This document shows positions 28,739 through 43,345 of a stretch of DNA of 64,000 nt, piece by piece. The notes beneath the pieces are model-generated. The model had not been told where the DNA came from. It saw nothing but the letters and a program-made list of their open reading frames with translations, and did not search any database. The stretch lies in contig CM068314.1 of NCBI GenBank assembly GCA_034766995.1, positions 16,726,201-16,790,200 of the forward strand, given 5' to 3'. How positions within the stretch are numbered: position 1 is the stretch's first letter; each line of letters opens with the position of its first letter. The DNA comes from Acanthacorydalis orientalis. Its lineage: Eukaryota; Arthropoda; Insecta; Megaloptera; Corydalidae. The position numbers and the translations under genes were made by a program.

Positions 28739-29214
28739 GTAGTGTAAAAATTAATTGGGTGCTTTTAAATTAAATCAATCATAACTCTGTTTTAGATTAA
28801 AATATTTTTGCATTTAAAAACACTATATATTTTGACTAAACGGCATAGCGTCATAAAACAGTACTGAACACGAAAAACAATATATTAGGCAATATATACT
28901 TTTCGTATTCCAGTTGAAAAAAAATGCTACCGAATCTGTAGGAATGATTTGTTCGGCTTTGCCTGGAGGTGTTGTGACGCATAAAACATATAAAAAAGAC
29001 TATATATAAACAGTGGAAGAGATCCGAAAACGCATTACGACTTTATCAACTCAAAGCCGCCATATTTTTTTACGACAAGGAATTCGTCAGTTACCCGACA
29101 GATGGAAAGTTGTACAAAATAATAAGGGATATTTTCAGAATTGAAATGTATTTACAATTTTCTGTAAAGAATAATTTTCTATAAAAAAGGCACCGAATTA
29201 ATTTGTACATCTAA
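28737..29214 (+). mobile_element. internally deleted mariner (Tc1/mariner), copy 1
   Basis: The element is about 478 bp. Its right end, rc TTAGATGTACAAATTAATTC, is followed by TA. Its left end AGTGTAAAAATTAATTGGGT directly abuts an (AT)n tract and seems to have lost a base or two. Positions 29079-29141 encode GIRQLPDRWKVVQNNKGYFQ plus one residue and a stop. This resembles the C-terminal tail of mariner transposases, which usually ends in a W-K/Q-V..NG.YF pattern. An N-terminal remnant (MICSAL, GVV) lies near 28947-28973. The start codon is gone and the middle of the gene, with the catalytic D,D34D domain, is missing, so the element cannot encode an active transposase. Confidence 0.85.
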
Positions 29215-29455
29215 TATGTATACATTTTTTGTACTTATTTACACTAAACATTTTTCTTTGTAATGCCAAATCCTAGGTAATAATGTAATTAATTAATTCC
29301 AGACGTGTACACCAGTAGCATGTTTTTTTCCAAAGTGAATATTTAAACACTAGTAATACCTGGAAAATTATCTGCGTGACTATCGCGCATATTTTGACTT
29401 ATTAGTCGGTTACCTAACTCGCCTAAAAGTTCATAAACTCCTGTTTGTATATTGT

Positions 29456-29458
<3 letters not shown>

Positions 29459-29531
<73 letters not shown>
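29459..29531. repeat. (AT)n
   Basis: Uninterrupted 73-bp tract, among the longest pure ones here. Confidence 0.98.
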
Positions 29532-29535
<4 letters not shown>

Positions 29536-32500
29536 GTACGACGTTAATTTTAATTTAAAATCAGTAAATCTTTTTTTCAGTGCGTGCTTTGTATATCTTT
29601 TATGTATTTATTCGTATATTTTATCTCATTTTTTATATTTCAATTTTAAACTGTAATGTTATTCAATTATCTTTTTTCGTAATAATTTCAATTTAAAATG
29701 ATTTGAAAATGTGACAGTAGTACATAAATAATGTTAAGTTTATTTAATAACGTTTTTAATAATTGTTAAATACATTATTACAATAATCTTGATTTGTTAA
29801 ATATTTATTATTTAATGAATAATGTTGTAGAATGTTTGTAAATATATTCGTTGACTTATAATCCTTAAACGTATACTGTGTAAATATCAAATCAACAACT
29901 AAAATTCTTAACAAAACATGTGAAATATCCATGTTTTAATATAGTTTGTTTAATTTTTATTTAAAAATAGCAAACATGTTTTTACAATTTATTCTTGAAA
30001 AAGTGCACATAACGTATTATCCAGATGTGTAATTATTTACGCTATACAAAGACCTTGTATTCTATTTGAATTTACTGTTTCAAAGAAACAGTACGTGTAC
30101 ACAAAAGGCGTTTATTTTATTTTTTTTTTAATATCTATTTAAGAATAAAGAACGTGTTAGAAAATATGTACATTTCAACTCAAAATTTGTTTAAATACAA
30201 TGATGTTTTGGTGAGTACTCACGCTTTACCTCGTTTTCTTTTCAAAAAAGTTCGTTGAACACGGACTAAAATATGCAGCGATGTCGAAACTCAGTGTTAA
30301 AGAATTGTTTTTTTTTTATTGTGTTTTATTTCACATATTCTATTTACTGAATTAGAAATGTATAATCCGTGGTGTCATTAAAAACAAAATGAATTTTGTT
30401 TTAATATTCACGTGCTTATTACATTACTTGTATAAATAAATCTAGACGCCAAAATAACATCCAGCTGGCGTAAATCCAATCAAAAATTGAAGTTAGATGA
30501 CATTTATCACTTTCAAAATATATAAGATGGTTACGTAAATGTGTATGAATATATATTTAAAAAATCTAATTGATGATTTTTATTTATAACACATTTATCA
30601 CGATTTCGATCTTTTAAAGCAACAATGAAAAATGTTTTATATGACCTTGTAGATCATCGTTGTCGAGTAATAAAATATTAAATATCAAAATCATGAAACA
30701 ATTTTATAAAGTTCAAAGTGCTCACATTCAAATTTTGATTTAGACATTAATGCATTCTGTTCATAGAAAGTATTCTTTTTTAATGGTTTTCATAAAACAT
30801 AATTAATCATTGAAATGTGTTTCAAAATCTGTTCATGATCGATTTTCTTAAAATTGCAGATTTCAGTTCGCACTATTTATTTTTATTTCACAAATGTGGT
30901 GCAAGTATTGAAGGTGTTTTTTTTTCTTTTTAATTAATTTCAGAAAATCAGTTGTTGATCTTCTTATTTTTATTTGACGAAATTGATTAATAGATCTGTG
31001 GCAATCACTTTTGAATTTCTTAGGATAGGAACAGTATCAGATTCAGATGGCTAACAGATCACAAAGACAGAGTTGAACAAGAATGTACATAACAAAACAG
31101 TAAGCTTCGCTGGTAACTATTCCATATAGCTTGTAGGTAAAAATCATATTCAGATATTTTCTTTGTTTTGTCTCCATGCATTTGATCTACTAGTTACGTG
31201 AATTAATTCCGAATTTTAACTGTTGCGCTGTTTCTACCCTTAAGATTTTCTAATAACAACATTTGTGTAGTCGGTAACGATTTTATTAAATATTTCTATA
31301 AAAGAATATTTGTAAATAATTTCGTACTATATGTGCTTTCTTAATTTTATAACAAGTGAAAAAAGTAATCTTATTGGAGATAAGAAATAGTCGAAAGAAT
31401 ATCTTATTGAAGTACTATTATTTAAAAGTATATCTTTTGTTAAATGTTTATCTCCTAAATAAAGTAATTAACGATAAGATAATCTAAATATATTAATTGT
31501 TAACTTAAATTGAATGGCTTTTCTGGTGATTGCTAAAAATAAATAATGATATATTTTATCATTTCAAACATTAATAGAACTGAAATGAAATAATACTTAT
31601 TTTGAAATAAATATTGTAAAATAAATTGATTGATTTTTTAAATGTTATCTATAGCTACAATTTAAAAGTTAGTTTAAAAAATATTACCTATGTAAACTGA
31701 TAAAAATAAATGTTTTGCAATAAGAATTTAAATTATTACTTCTTTTTTTACATTTCATATATTTTATTTGTGCACTTCACCTGAGTATCATCAATCATTT
31801 ACTAGTTATTTCTGAACTCGTGTCGTAATATTTTATTTCAATTTTCAGTCGTCACATTTTTTGTAACAAAATTTCCCCCAAAAAAAGCATTCCGACTGTA
31901 TATTAGTTATTCATATTCTAGCGTTATTTATTTTGTTATATTAGTGTCATCTGAACACAGTACAAAGAATCGGTCAAATATTATCTCTGTCAATATTTCA
32001 TTAACATTTTATTAGACACATGTGCACTTCGAAGTGATTTACGTCCTTGAATTCCAAGAAACCATTGAACGATTTATTGTTAGCAATCAACTATATAATA
32101 TTTTAAACCAACTCTTCGCTAATATTTCGTAATCTCTCGCTGTTCGTACCCAAAAAAGTACACATAAATCGATTAGAAGCAGAAACTGTTTTGACGGCGA
32201 AACGTAAACTTGAATCTATTTTTACATTGATTTTATAAATACGCGCTACTGAACAGACATGCTTACTCGCAGATGAATCTCGAGACGTGCAATATACAAA
32301 TGCTTCATATTTTTCATCTCCCTCGAGGCTTTCCAGGCCAAGGAACTGAAAATTGATATATAATTTGAAAAATTCGCGTACGCTTATATATTATTTAAAT
32401 TACAATTCATTTTTCGAATTGAACCTTGACCGAAAATCTATTTTCACGTGAAGTATGTATTATGTCGCTTATTAGTCTTGAATATTATTTGCAATGTAAT

Positions 32501-33902
32501 TATAAATACAATATTCAACAGATGCGTGAGAGCGCCGAATGAAATAGTATCTTGCATTCTGGAACCATTACTTTTTATGAATTTTCGTTCATCAAAAGAT
32601 TGAATTCAGTATGTGATTTTTATTTTTCTTTCGCAAGAAATCCCTGCCATTACCATCAAATATACTGTCTCACATATTTCATAAAGCTTTCCATTCGTTT
32701 TAATTTACACTGGGTTTTAAAAAAGGAGAAAGTATTTCAAAAAAATATTTGCATGTTTCTTTGTATTTGTCTTAAACAAATGAATGTAATAAATGTTTAT
32801 TGCATTTTTTTATTTTTATAATAAGTAAAGCAAGAATTTACGAATACAAAATATGAAATTATCATGCAGAACATGATTAATGTAGCATATTTTTTTATGA
32901 ACTATCAAGTTGATGATTATCATCGATATATCGAATTAAAAAAGTAAATAAGCAATGCATATCGATCTTAAATTTCAAGAAATAAGCGATAAAAACTAAG
33001 CACAGCGGGTTAATTGTTAATTATATAAATTAAAATAATAGAAATATATTTTCAGGATATGTTATTTTTATGCTTTTTTATTCTATTTTTTAATCGTTTT
33101 CTAATAAGTTTGCGTTAAACAGTGGAATAAAAATTTTAAATCATATAAATGAACAAAGCGAAATGAAATAATAATGAATTATCACTTTTTTTGGTGTCAA
33201 ATTTATATATTTGATTTCCTAATTAATTTTTACATTCAAATTTTAATGTATTTTTTTAAAAAAATAAAATTAATTCCTTTACATAAACATTTTTGAATTA
33301 TCCTTATTTATGCATAATATCAGAAAAAAATGTTCGTACATCTTGAATAATAATATTATTTAATTCTTTGATAAATTCAAGACATATTTATTGGTTTAAT
33401 AAATAAAATTCCGTTGATTGAAACATTTAATTTCGTTCATTCGTTTAGAAAACTAATAAATTTATTTCTCAGTCGAAAGATAAGATAAAATATATTCTTT
33501 GAAATTCTACTTCATTTCGTTTTCCAAGATTCCGTTTGATATTGCTTATTTAATTAAATTGTTTAAAAAGTCGTGCTCTAAAAAGAAATGTTCTTCAGAG
33601 AAATAAGATGGTTCTCTCAAAAAAATTTCGTTTGGATCTCAAAGGTATTATTAATTTAAGTAAATGCATCTCAGTGACAAGTAGTGTAATTTTGTGCGAA
33701 TATGCAACAAGTAACATTTTTTTCATTTTACCACAGAGACTCTTCTTACGTTTTATTTTTATATCATTTGACTATTTCAGAAAAACTTATATGTGTACTT
33801 TTACTAAAAAGTGAGAATTATTTATTTGAGAAGCTATTTTTAAATATCAGTTTATATTATTATACATTTTTGTACTAAGAATATCATGAATAAAATTATA
33901 AA

Positions 33903-33906
<4 letters not shown>

Positions 33907-33935
<29 letters not shown>
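33907..33935. repeat. (AT)n
   Basis: Short uninterrupted tract. Confidence 0.95.
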
Positions 33936-33937
<2 letters not shown>

Positions 33938-35719
33938 AGATGCAATTTAATAAATGAATAAATGTTAATATTATGTAAATAAAAGATATACATTTTATTA
34001 TCTTCATTATCTGAAATATTTATTAATTATCCAATTTAAGAACTTGATCTCTAATTAACTGCCTGTAACTATTTTGTTATTATACTTTATTTTATTACTT
34101 TAGTACTTTTTAGTCTAACCATAGAATAAATATTTTTTTCCTTGTATGAATTAATTCCTTAACAAGTGTTTATTTTTAAATAAAGAGTATAAAATATGTT
34201 CGTAATATTTATGTTCTATTCCTGTTATTTGCGGATATTAGTTTAGTATTTTTTTATTAATTTAATTTGTTTGCATTTATAGAAACATGTAGGTTTATAT
34301 TTTATACATGACTAATGAATTAAACTTCTACCCCACATATTTAAGCCGACTTTATTAGTAAATATTGCTTATGAAGTGCGCTATTTGTGGGAACATTATT
34401 CCTGATTGTGTGTAAGGCTGTTTGAATTAATTTTTGTATACATTCAGCCAAAGGAAAATCAGGTACAAATATTTTATGTATGTTTATTTAGCTAATTGGA
34501 AACCTTTTTGAAGATTTGAAAGAAATATATCATTTATTTATATATTTAAATACTGTAAAATTACATTAAAAGATCAGGTGTCGTTATATCTAGATATCGA
34601 TATGTATTTTCAATTGAAACTAACGATACTATCGATTAAATTTGTTACTGTATCTTAATGGGCTATATCCTGAAAGATTTATTATTAATTTATAATTAAT
34701 TATTTAATTATTAATTGAGAAATAAAACTTGACATTTGATTTATGTCGTTATAATCGAAAATATCGCTAAAATGTACTTTACTGTATATATTTTTAGTTA
34801 TAAATATTTTTTTAATTTAATATTCATTGAAAATCTTAAATTGTTCTTTTTTAATATTGTTAATAAAAATGTGTTTAATATAGACCAATTTGAACATGTA
34901 ATTGTAACAAACGTATATAACATTTTCAATAAAGCAAATGATATAGGTGGCGCTCTTCATATAAATGTCATCCTATCATTACAGAGTATTTATTCGAAGC
35001 CATTGCCCCATATTGTTCAGTTTATTCGAGTGACCTTGCCTCGCCTTTAATGGCATTTTATTTTAATACTTACATAACTCAAGAGAGAATGATACATCAT
35101 TGATTTCATCAGTTTAATATCTACAAGGCGCGGCAAAATCACTTTATTCCTCGTGTCTTGTGCCTGTTGCTTTTTAATCATCCTGTTTCCTGACCTACGT
35201 AATCAACCGACCGTATAAAACCAAATTGAGATATCCTTGGATGGTAGATAATTTAGCATGAAATTAAATTCGCAAATGTGAAAATTATGAAATAAACTTT
35301 ATTGATTTTCCATTAGTACGAATATATAATTGTTTCGTTAATGGATAACGCCAAGAATTTAAAATATAGCTATATTTAGATTATCTCTAGTTTGGTGTAC
35401 TTTGTATTATCAATTTTCAAGAAAAAAGTACTTTATCTTAATGAATTTCCGGGCAACGAAATCAAATATCTATGTGTTGATCTCTAAATAAATATTTTTT
35501 AACAGCTTATTAACTTATGCGTAATTTTCCATATTTTTATCATTTATATAAATATAACTTATATTGATAACATACATTTGTTCTGAATAAAAATACTTAA
35601 AATGCAATCTTTCATTAAATACGGCGATAAATGAAAATGTCTATTCTACTAAAACGTACTGACACTTCCAATACTGTATTCCAATAATTTTGCTATGATG
35701 AAACAAAAAAAAAATAACT

Positions 35720-36050
35720 TAGGGAGCTCCATTTCCTGCTCACCAATCCCTGGAGAGCTTTTCCCCTCGCTCGCTAACGCTCACTCCCTCCCTCTTTAAC
35801 AAATGACAGAAATTAAGAAATTATACACACAAATATTCCACATAAAATATAAGTCATAAAATCTTTACTGAAAAAGTTCATAAAAATTAACAGAACAAAG
35901 TAAATAGCGCCAGTGCATACAATATTTTGAATAAATTTGTTATCAGTTTTACACTGAAATCAGATATCGTGTGACCAATATTAACTAATCAGAGAACGAA
36001 TAAAACTCACGAGAACAGCATTATCACCTGATCATTTTCATATTATAGAG
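35720..36050. repeat. dispersed GC-rich-headed repeat, copy 2
   Basis: The blocks are in the same order and orientation as at 340-690: CTCGCTCGCTAACGCTCAC, TAACAAATGACAGAAATTAA, CATACAATATTTTGAATAAA, then ACTAATCAGAGAACG. The copy has a longer GC-rich head, starting AGGGAGCTCC. The CCAAT/octamer part is degraded here. Confidence 0.6.
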
Positions 36051-37335
36051 AAATATATATTTCTGTTGAATAAGCTTTAAAATAAAATCTGTACTTTTAT
36101 GAAATGCGCCTTCAAACTACTGTTATTAAAGTAGAAATAAGAAAATATCGTACAGTTAAAAAACATTGTACTTAGTAAATCATTCAATAAATCGAGTACC
36201 TTTTATTGTCAGGTCAAATATTGAATTGAACCTATATTGCTCTCATTTAAAAATACCGCACGATTTGAAAAGTTGTTTTGAACCTGTTCCGTTATGTTAA
36301 ATATACAAGTTATACTATATATGTAAGCATATGAATTATATATATATATATATACACATAGATTGATCTAATTATTTTAATAAACAATAATAAGTGAATA
36401 AATATCGTTAACGAGCTTTGAAAGCAGGTTAACTTATAATATATTCTAATAGTTTGGTAAATAATATTATATACTTTTAAAATATAATAATGAGGACAAA
36501 GTACACATTTAAGATAAATATAAAGAAAAAATAATTCATCATTTTTTATTACTTCTTCGCATTAAATTTAATATGATAAAATTAAACATTTTGTTTATAA
36601 TAATATAAAGTTTTTAAAAATTAATTGCTGATTTAACATTATTTCTAATAATGAAATAGTGAAATTTAGAAAAATAAAAATGTAAACAAAGTTTATATAT
36701 ATATGTATTAAACAAGATTCATATAGTATTATTTCAATATATTTCCGTTTAAAGGAAGTGAATACACTCATTCGGTTGGAATTTAATTAAAATAAATTTG
36801 ATTTCAAACTCATGACATTTTGTTTAATCTGTTTTCGCTGTTCAACCAACCCTTCGTTTATGTATCTACATCAAACTTATTCATACTGAACTAATTCGTT
36901 TATATGTAAACACATATATCTGTTTTCGACAATCGTGATTCCATTAACTGAAATCCAGTCGATGTTTCTTCATCGTTATCTCAGCTACCGTCATTTCGTA
37001 TGTCACTGTCTTACCTGAAAGTTGTTAGTTGTTTGTTAAGATAACTGATCACTAATGACATGTTATATCAAGCGACTAATAAGTTGAACGTAAAACTTTC
37101 ATAACTAGTTGTGCAGAGAAAATTGAAGTAAGTACATCGGCGAACTCGCCAACAAAATATTAACACAATAATGACTTATATACGTGTACATTTGGCGCCA
37201 TGTCTGTGTAGAATTATAATTACGATCTAACATGCGACATGGTTTATTGTTAACGTTACTCGAGAGTGCTTTATATGCGTGCATTACAATTTCTATGGAC
37301 ACATTCAAATCACACCATACATATTTTAATAATTA

Positions 37336-37359
37336 CATGCATACACACACACATACATG

Positions 37360-37433
<74 letters not shown>

Positions 37434-37435
37434 CT
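37336..37435. repeat. (AC)n(ATGT)n(AT)n compound
   Basis: An AC-rich start, a few ATGT units, then an AT run of about 55 bases. Confidence 0.96.
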
Positions 37436-37779
37436 GTAAAGAAATAGAATTTATATAATTCGATATATTTATTGACTATGCATGAGTAAAAGAATGTAAA
37501 TGCTTCATTTTATCATTAATTTTCTTAGTTATTACAGTTTTTGAACATGGAGTAAAAAATTGTTTTACTCAATAGTTTTTTAATTTGCAAATACATTTAT
37601 TAATAATATCTAAAAAAATGCTGTTAATTGTGTTTTAAATAATGTTATATATATATATATATTACAGAATTAATCCTTTTTCGATTTGGTGTTTATAATA
37701 AGAAAGATAAATATTCTAAAAATACATTATATAGAAATAGAATGAAAATGTATGTTTTATTATTGTGCACTCCCTTTGA

Positions 37780-37782
<3 letters not shown>

Positions 37783-37842
<60 letters not shown>
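37783..37842. repeat. (AT)n
   Basis: Uninterrupted tract. Confidence 0.98.
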
Positions 37843-37845
<3 letters not shown>

Positions 37846-38713
37846 TAAATATTAGACAAGTTACGTTATATAATACTAAAACAAATAGAACGTTGTGTAT
37901 TTTATTTTTTTGAATGTGTATGCCAGTTGATTTTTTATTGCCTACTATCAGTTTTGTTTAATTCAATTTATAAAAAAAATAAATATATTCTCAAAGAATT
38001 GTAAAAATATACAAATATTTTTTACATTGTTCGAAAATATTTTTCAATATTGTACGCTTTGCCCTATAATGGATCGTACATCATTTCGTCATCATGAAAG
38101 TTCATTAATAAACGGTGTCAAAATTTTGAGTGATGTAGTGTGCGAGTTAATCATTTCGTTGAAAAGTATGGATCACTTATCTGTTTGGAAATTAGCACAT
38201 CAAACACCCACTTTCTGATCATACAGTAAAATTTGATAACATGCATTTGGGTTTTTCGCATCCTACGTATGAATTAACATATCTCTCATAAGTGGAACAA
38301 CGCTTCATTATTAAAAAAAATACCAAACCTTTGTATATAAGCTCAATTACTTTTTTTATCAACTTTTCATTTTTAATAGATTTATTAGATTTAAATATAT
38401 ACCAGTCTCTCATAAATGAGTAACCCCTAAACACCTTTTGTTCCTTTATTAAAACATATTTAAGATACAGTTATTTTAGAACTGTGATTATTTTCACTTT
38501 CCTAAATGAATATTTCACTCATCCCGAAAATTATAATTTTTTCCTTGATTAAAAATATTCAGTTCGTTTGTTTGAGTTGTGATCTTAATAAATTTCAAAA
38601 ATATAAATAATAAAATGTTCCTATTATTAAATAAAAAAATAATTGGATAATTATTTTTAATATTAATTGTGTTTATAACATTCAGGCATGACAAATTCAA
38701 CAAACGATATATT

Positions 38714-38912
38714 TAGTTTTTCGTTCCACCATTTTTTTCTAATTAAACATGTTCAGTAATTCATTATTGATTATTTTAATTGTTAGGTGTGTAATTTCGA
38801 TGGTAACACAATCATCCTCAAATCTTTCTGTGCCATAGTTCTTTGAAAATGGTGGAACCGCAATCGAAATACGGAAAGCAAGTATCAAAATAATTAATTA
38901 TCGAATAATTTT
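38714..38912. mobile_element. foldback MITE family, copy B
   Basis: This copy keeps the palindromic centre well: AATTTCGATGGTAACACAAT on the left side, CTGTGCCATAGTTCTTTGAA in the middle and CGCAATCGAAATACG on the right. The left arm continues back to TTTTTCGTTCCACC near 38718. The right arm can be followed to about 38912 and possibly to 38990. Confidence 0.65.
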
Positions 38913-41412
38913 ACGTTTACATGAGTGATAGTAGTAATGCATACTTTTTTTATTACTAGTGGATCATTTTTTTTTTGTGCAACAAAGATCATTATTTTTT
39001 ATAGAAAAAGAAACCATGCACATTATTAATACATAGAATATAATGTAATGACATATCAGTATTTCTGATAGTAAATAATTAAACACGTATAATGCTGGTC
39101 TCAACATGAACGTACGGCATTAATGGGTACTGTAGGTACCGCCGAGCACGCGGACAAATTAAATCGATGGAAGGCGAGGGCAATGGCCGTTTTTCTTCCA
39201 CCCTCGTCCTTGCTTACTTCCTTATTTTTGTCGTTCGTTCTCTATTAGAATTCGGTTATATATCATTCAACGTCATGATTTAGTTTGTACTTGTATTTTT
39301 TTTTCTAGATAAAGAGAATCGTCAGATAAAGAGACGTGTTTTTCTAATTTAAAAATTTATGTATATATATAACTAATAATGTTCAACTAATTTTTCGTAC
39401 TCATCTATATTGATAAATGTGAAAAAGATTGAATTGTTTTAAATACTTTTTATAACATTAATTAAAAATCCCGTAATTTATCTATAAAGTATTTGTTCAC
39501 AAAAAAGTCGATAAGGAACCAATCTTACATGTATAAACTTAATCAAATGCACAATATAAGATTAGATATTAAAAATTTGAAACGATATTCACTTACTGTT
39601 GTCGATAGCAGTTATAATAATTAGTTATTATAAATCTACTAATGAGAGTATACATTTTAAGCAATTGTGTGTTTAAAAAAGTATTTTAATATCAAGTATT
39701 TTGTTGGTTTATAGCGTTTATAAAAAATATATATAATATTTTAAATATTCTTTAATTATTTATGTATTAAAAAGTGTTTGTGTTCGTTTAAAAAATGAAT
39801 TCAGGATATTGCAATTTTAATAAATATATTTTTAGAAGTAAGTCATGTTTAAGGTAGGTTATTTTTATACTAATACATTATATCATGGGTTTATTAAATT
39901 TAAGTAAAATATCGTTTAACTTTATTCGAAAAATTCTTATTTTAAAATAAATGTTTAAATTAATAAACTTTTTAAAACTGTAATTTTGTCAATCTGAGAA
40001 ACACTGTTATTTATATTGTACTATCGTTGATGTAAAACATGGAGTAGAACTTTACTTATTAGCCACTTTCAGATGCCATTCGATCCAAAAAAGTGATCAA
40101 TATCAGTTTCTATGAGCTTATATGTGGTATTGATGCTTTCTCTGATCTGTTTCATGTGTTGAAATTAGTTGATATTTGAATTTGATTGAGTGACACAGTA
40201 TTAGTAATTAAATTATTTGAGATGTATGTAGATTTTTGTCAATTTTTTAAATATTACTTTTTATGTGATGTTTGCCGTACTAATATTTTTTACTCATAAA
40301 TTACTTTTCGATCAATAATTTTTACACGTGTATTACGTAAAATCAACAACGTTGATAACAAGTATACAAATAATGCTTTTATAAAAGATTCATGGTGTTC
40401 GTGCCAGCACATACTTTTATATACACCATACGTAGCCCATGGATTAGTGGTAGTTGTTCGTTTATGTGCACTAACTAGTGGTGTATGTTGTAAAGAAGCC
40501 CACATTAGACCATTTCTAGTGTTATCTTTAGCTGTGAAAAAGTTCATTCTCGATATATGTGTTCACTGTTTTACAACCGGAGGTAATGGTACGTTAATGG
40601 GTTTTATAAAATATTCATAAACACAATCTATGTTTTGCATGTGAGCTTTTAAAAATATCTCTTAGTTGATTTTAAATTTACGCATGTAAAACTAAAATAA
40701 ACTTACTTGTTTCCATTTACACTTCTTCGACGTCTAAAAGGCAATGTAAATATATATTAAATTGAATTATATTTAAATAGCAGTACTTTGAATATTCAGA
40801 CAAAGAACATTCGCTTATAATTATAAAAATATTAAAAATTGAAAAGTGATACTCCGATATTAAAATTAGTTTTATAAATAAAAAAAATAAATATAACACT
40901 ATTCGCTTTTTATGTTAATATACTACATCAGAATTTTTATAGTCAAATCATTAAATAAAAAATTCAAAATACTATCTCTTTTGTTTCATTTGCAATTTAA
41001 TTTCTAGAAAGAATAAAAACTGTATTTACTTTATTTACGATTTCAATTATCTTTAAAGTAGTACATAAACATTTTTTTTAGATTTATAATTATTTTAATA
41101 TCGATTTTATTTTTTAAATAAGCGTTATTCTACATTAGTTGTAATTTAAATAAAGTATTCACTTTTATAAAAAATCTAGAAGAAGTTTCGGTTTATAAAG
41201 ATTTCTGTTATACTGATCATTTCGTATAAGATAACTCAGGAATGATAGGTGGTCATTATTCATTTTAAAAAATAATACCATCGTTCTCTGTATCGAGTAC
41301 AATGTGGTTTTTAAGATTCCTTTCTGATGTGTCATGAATATATTTATACTTTTTACTTTTATTTTTTGAATATTAATTTTTGTTCAATATATATTTGTAT
41401 GTATTGAAAAAG

Positions 41413-41460
41413 TGTGTATGTATGTATGTATATATATATATATATACATACATACATACG
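41413..41460. repeat. (GTAT)n(AT)n(ACAT)n, self-complementary
   Basis: GTAT units, an AT core and ACAT units form an inverted repeat just before the first unit of the direct duplication. Confidence 0.93.
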
Positions 41461-41505
41461 TGTATAAATTTCTAAAAACCTCTGGCAAGAAATATACTTT
41501 TCTTG

Positions 41506-41547
<42 letters not shown>

Positions 41548-41621
41548 ACATATCCATACATACATACATATGTGTGTGTATGAATTTCTAAAAATCTCTG
41601 GGAAGAAATATACTTTTCTTG
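41460..41621. repeat. local direct duplication with microsatellite spacer
   Basis: A 46-bp unit at 41460-41505 (AATTTCTAAAAACCTCTGGC, AAGAAATATACTTTTCTTG) recurs at 41576-41621 with few changes, offset by 116 bases. An (AT)n/(TATG)n tract separates the copies, and another microsatellite precedes the first one. Slippage or unequal exchange between the flanking microsatellites is a simple explanation. Confidence 0.8.
41509..41575. repeat. (AT)n(ACAT)n compound
   Basis: Lies between the two units of the local direct duplication. Confidence 0.95.
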
Positions 41622-41948
41622 TATATTTGTATTATGTATATTTCTATTATTGTATATATCTTAATTTTAATTGACTATTATAATTAGTACAATAATCAAA
41701 ATTTCTTTTAATGATAGACTGGTAGTTTAATTGATTGCAATTTTTAGAATTTCGTTTCATTATAAAACTTATTTTTTTTGTTAAATGCAATTATCCGTTA
41801 AGTATTATATTTTATATTCATGTATTCAGTGCTTTATTTACAAAATAGCGTTACAAATACACATATGAAATGAAAATCTATAAATGAGTCGACAACGAAA
41901 TAAAAAAAAAATTAAGAAAACATTTTAAGTAAAATCAAAATATTGTGC

Positions 41949-41951
<3 letters not shown>

Positions 41952-42023
<72 letters not shown>
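41952..42023. repeat. (AT)n
   Basis: Uninterrupted tract of about 72 bp. Confidence 0.98.
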
Positions 42024-42025
<2 letters not shown>

Positions 42026-43278
42026 AAAATAAATATTTACAGATGTATTGCACATGTTGTGAATGTGATTTAATACGTACATTGATGTCGTACTTGTTTT
42101 TATCAAAATATATAAAAAGTATTAATTTTAAAACGTTTCAAGCACTGAGCAGTTTTTATTGGTATAAAAAATATAATATTGGTTGCGGTGTTACTGTTAT
42201 CTGCTTGTTTAGCGGAATGTCCACCTTTTCCGGTAGTTGAATGGAAATGAAACCACAATTGTTTTGTTTTTGTCACACAAACTAAAATACTGCATAGAAG
42301 AGAATAGTTTTGAAAAGTATTCGTGATATTTATTATCTTTGTGGTTCAGTGAACAAATTGTGGTTTTCGTTTCTCTTATTATATATGAAACATTTGTTTT
42401 ATGTCAGTTTTCACCTTTTTTATTTTATGGTATACGGAATTGTTTGTTTTTCTAATTGTTCCGTTTATTATAACGCAATATATTTAATATCTGACAATAA
42501 TTATATCTTCCAATTCACTGCATTTATATTTTAATATTTATTTTTGTATAATAATTGAAAATGATTTGAAACTAAATTATTCGCCATATAATATTAATTA
42601 AGTAATCAATCATTAATATTAGCTGTTTCTTATAATTTTTTAAATATAATAAGTAGGTCTTAATTATGATTCATTTCTCTAATCTATCGATAAGATTATT
42701 TTTGTTGTATTTATTCAGTAATTCGCTTTCTCGGAAATGTGCATTTATGAAGTATACAATTAAATGCACGATATAAATATTATATCTATTTATAAATATA
42801 TAATTAATTTCCATAAATAATAATTTTTATCCACGTTACATTTGAACTCATCCGACATGTATGACCGACGTTTAGAAATAACTGTAAAGTTAATTTAAAT
42901 AAACTCCGTCGACTATAGGATGAACTATAATTATATAGTGCTATACCAGACATCAAACACTATGCCTATTACATATTCAACATCTCGAAAAATATAACTT
43001 CACGGTAATTATTAGCAATGTATTTAGTTTATCGTGATAAGTATCAACGTAATCGTTAGTTTGCGTTTTTTAACCGAAAAATGTAGGTCAATTTTTTTCG
43101 TATTATGTAAGCATGCAAAGTGAAATAAATATAAAATAGAGAGTACTGTTTTATATGTAAGATTTTTATCAAATGGCATAGATTCATTTTTGTGCGACTT
43201 GTCTTCGTGTTTCTACACATTTGATAAAGTTGCTAAGAAAATTGCCAACAATTATAAGGATTGATATACACGCACATG

Positions 43279-43282
<4 letters not shown>

Positions 43283-43339
<57 letters not shown>
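43283..43339. repeat. (AT)n
   Basis: Uninterrupted tract. Confidence 0.98.

Positions 43340-43345
<6 letters not shown>

Larger units (their letters stand above)
29215..38713. other. AT-rich non-coding region, no gene seen
   Basis: Apart from (AT)n tracts and the GC-rich repeat at 35.7-36.05 kb I see nothing recognisable. The longest open frames are AT-driven and lack family resemblance. Slightly more complex sequence lies at 35080-35230 and 36830-37020. Confidence 0.45.

Noticed and set aside
34736..35050. 104-codon open frame, the longest in the window
   Set aside because: Rich in Phe, Ile, Asn and Tyr as expected from AT-rich random DNA; no motif or family resemblance.
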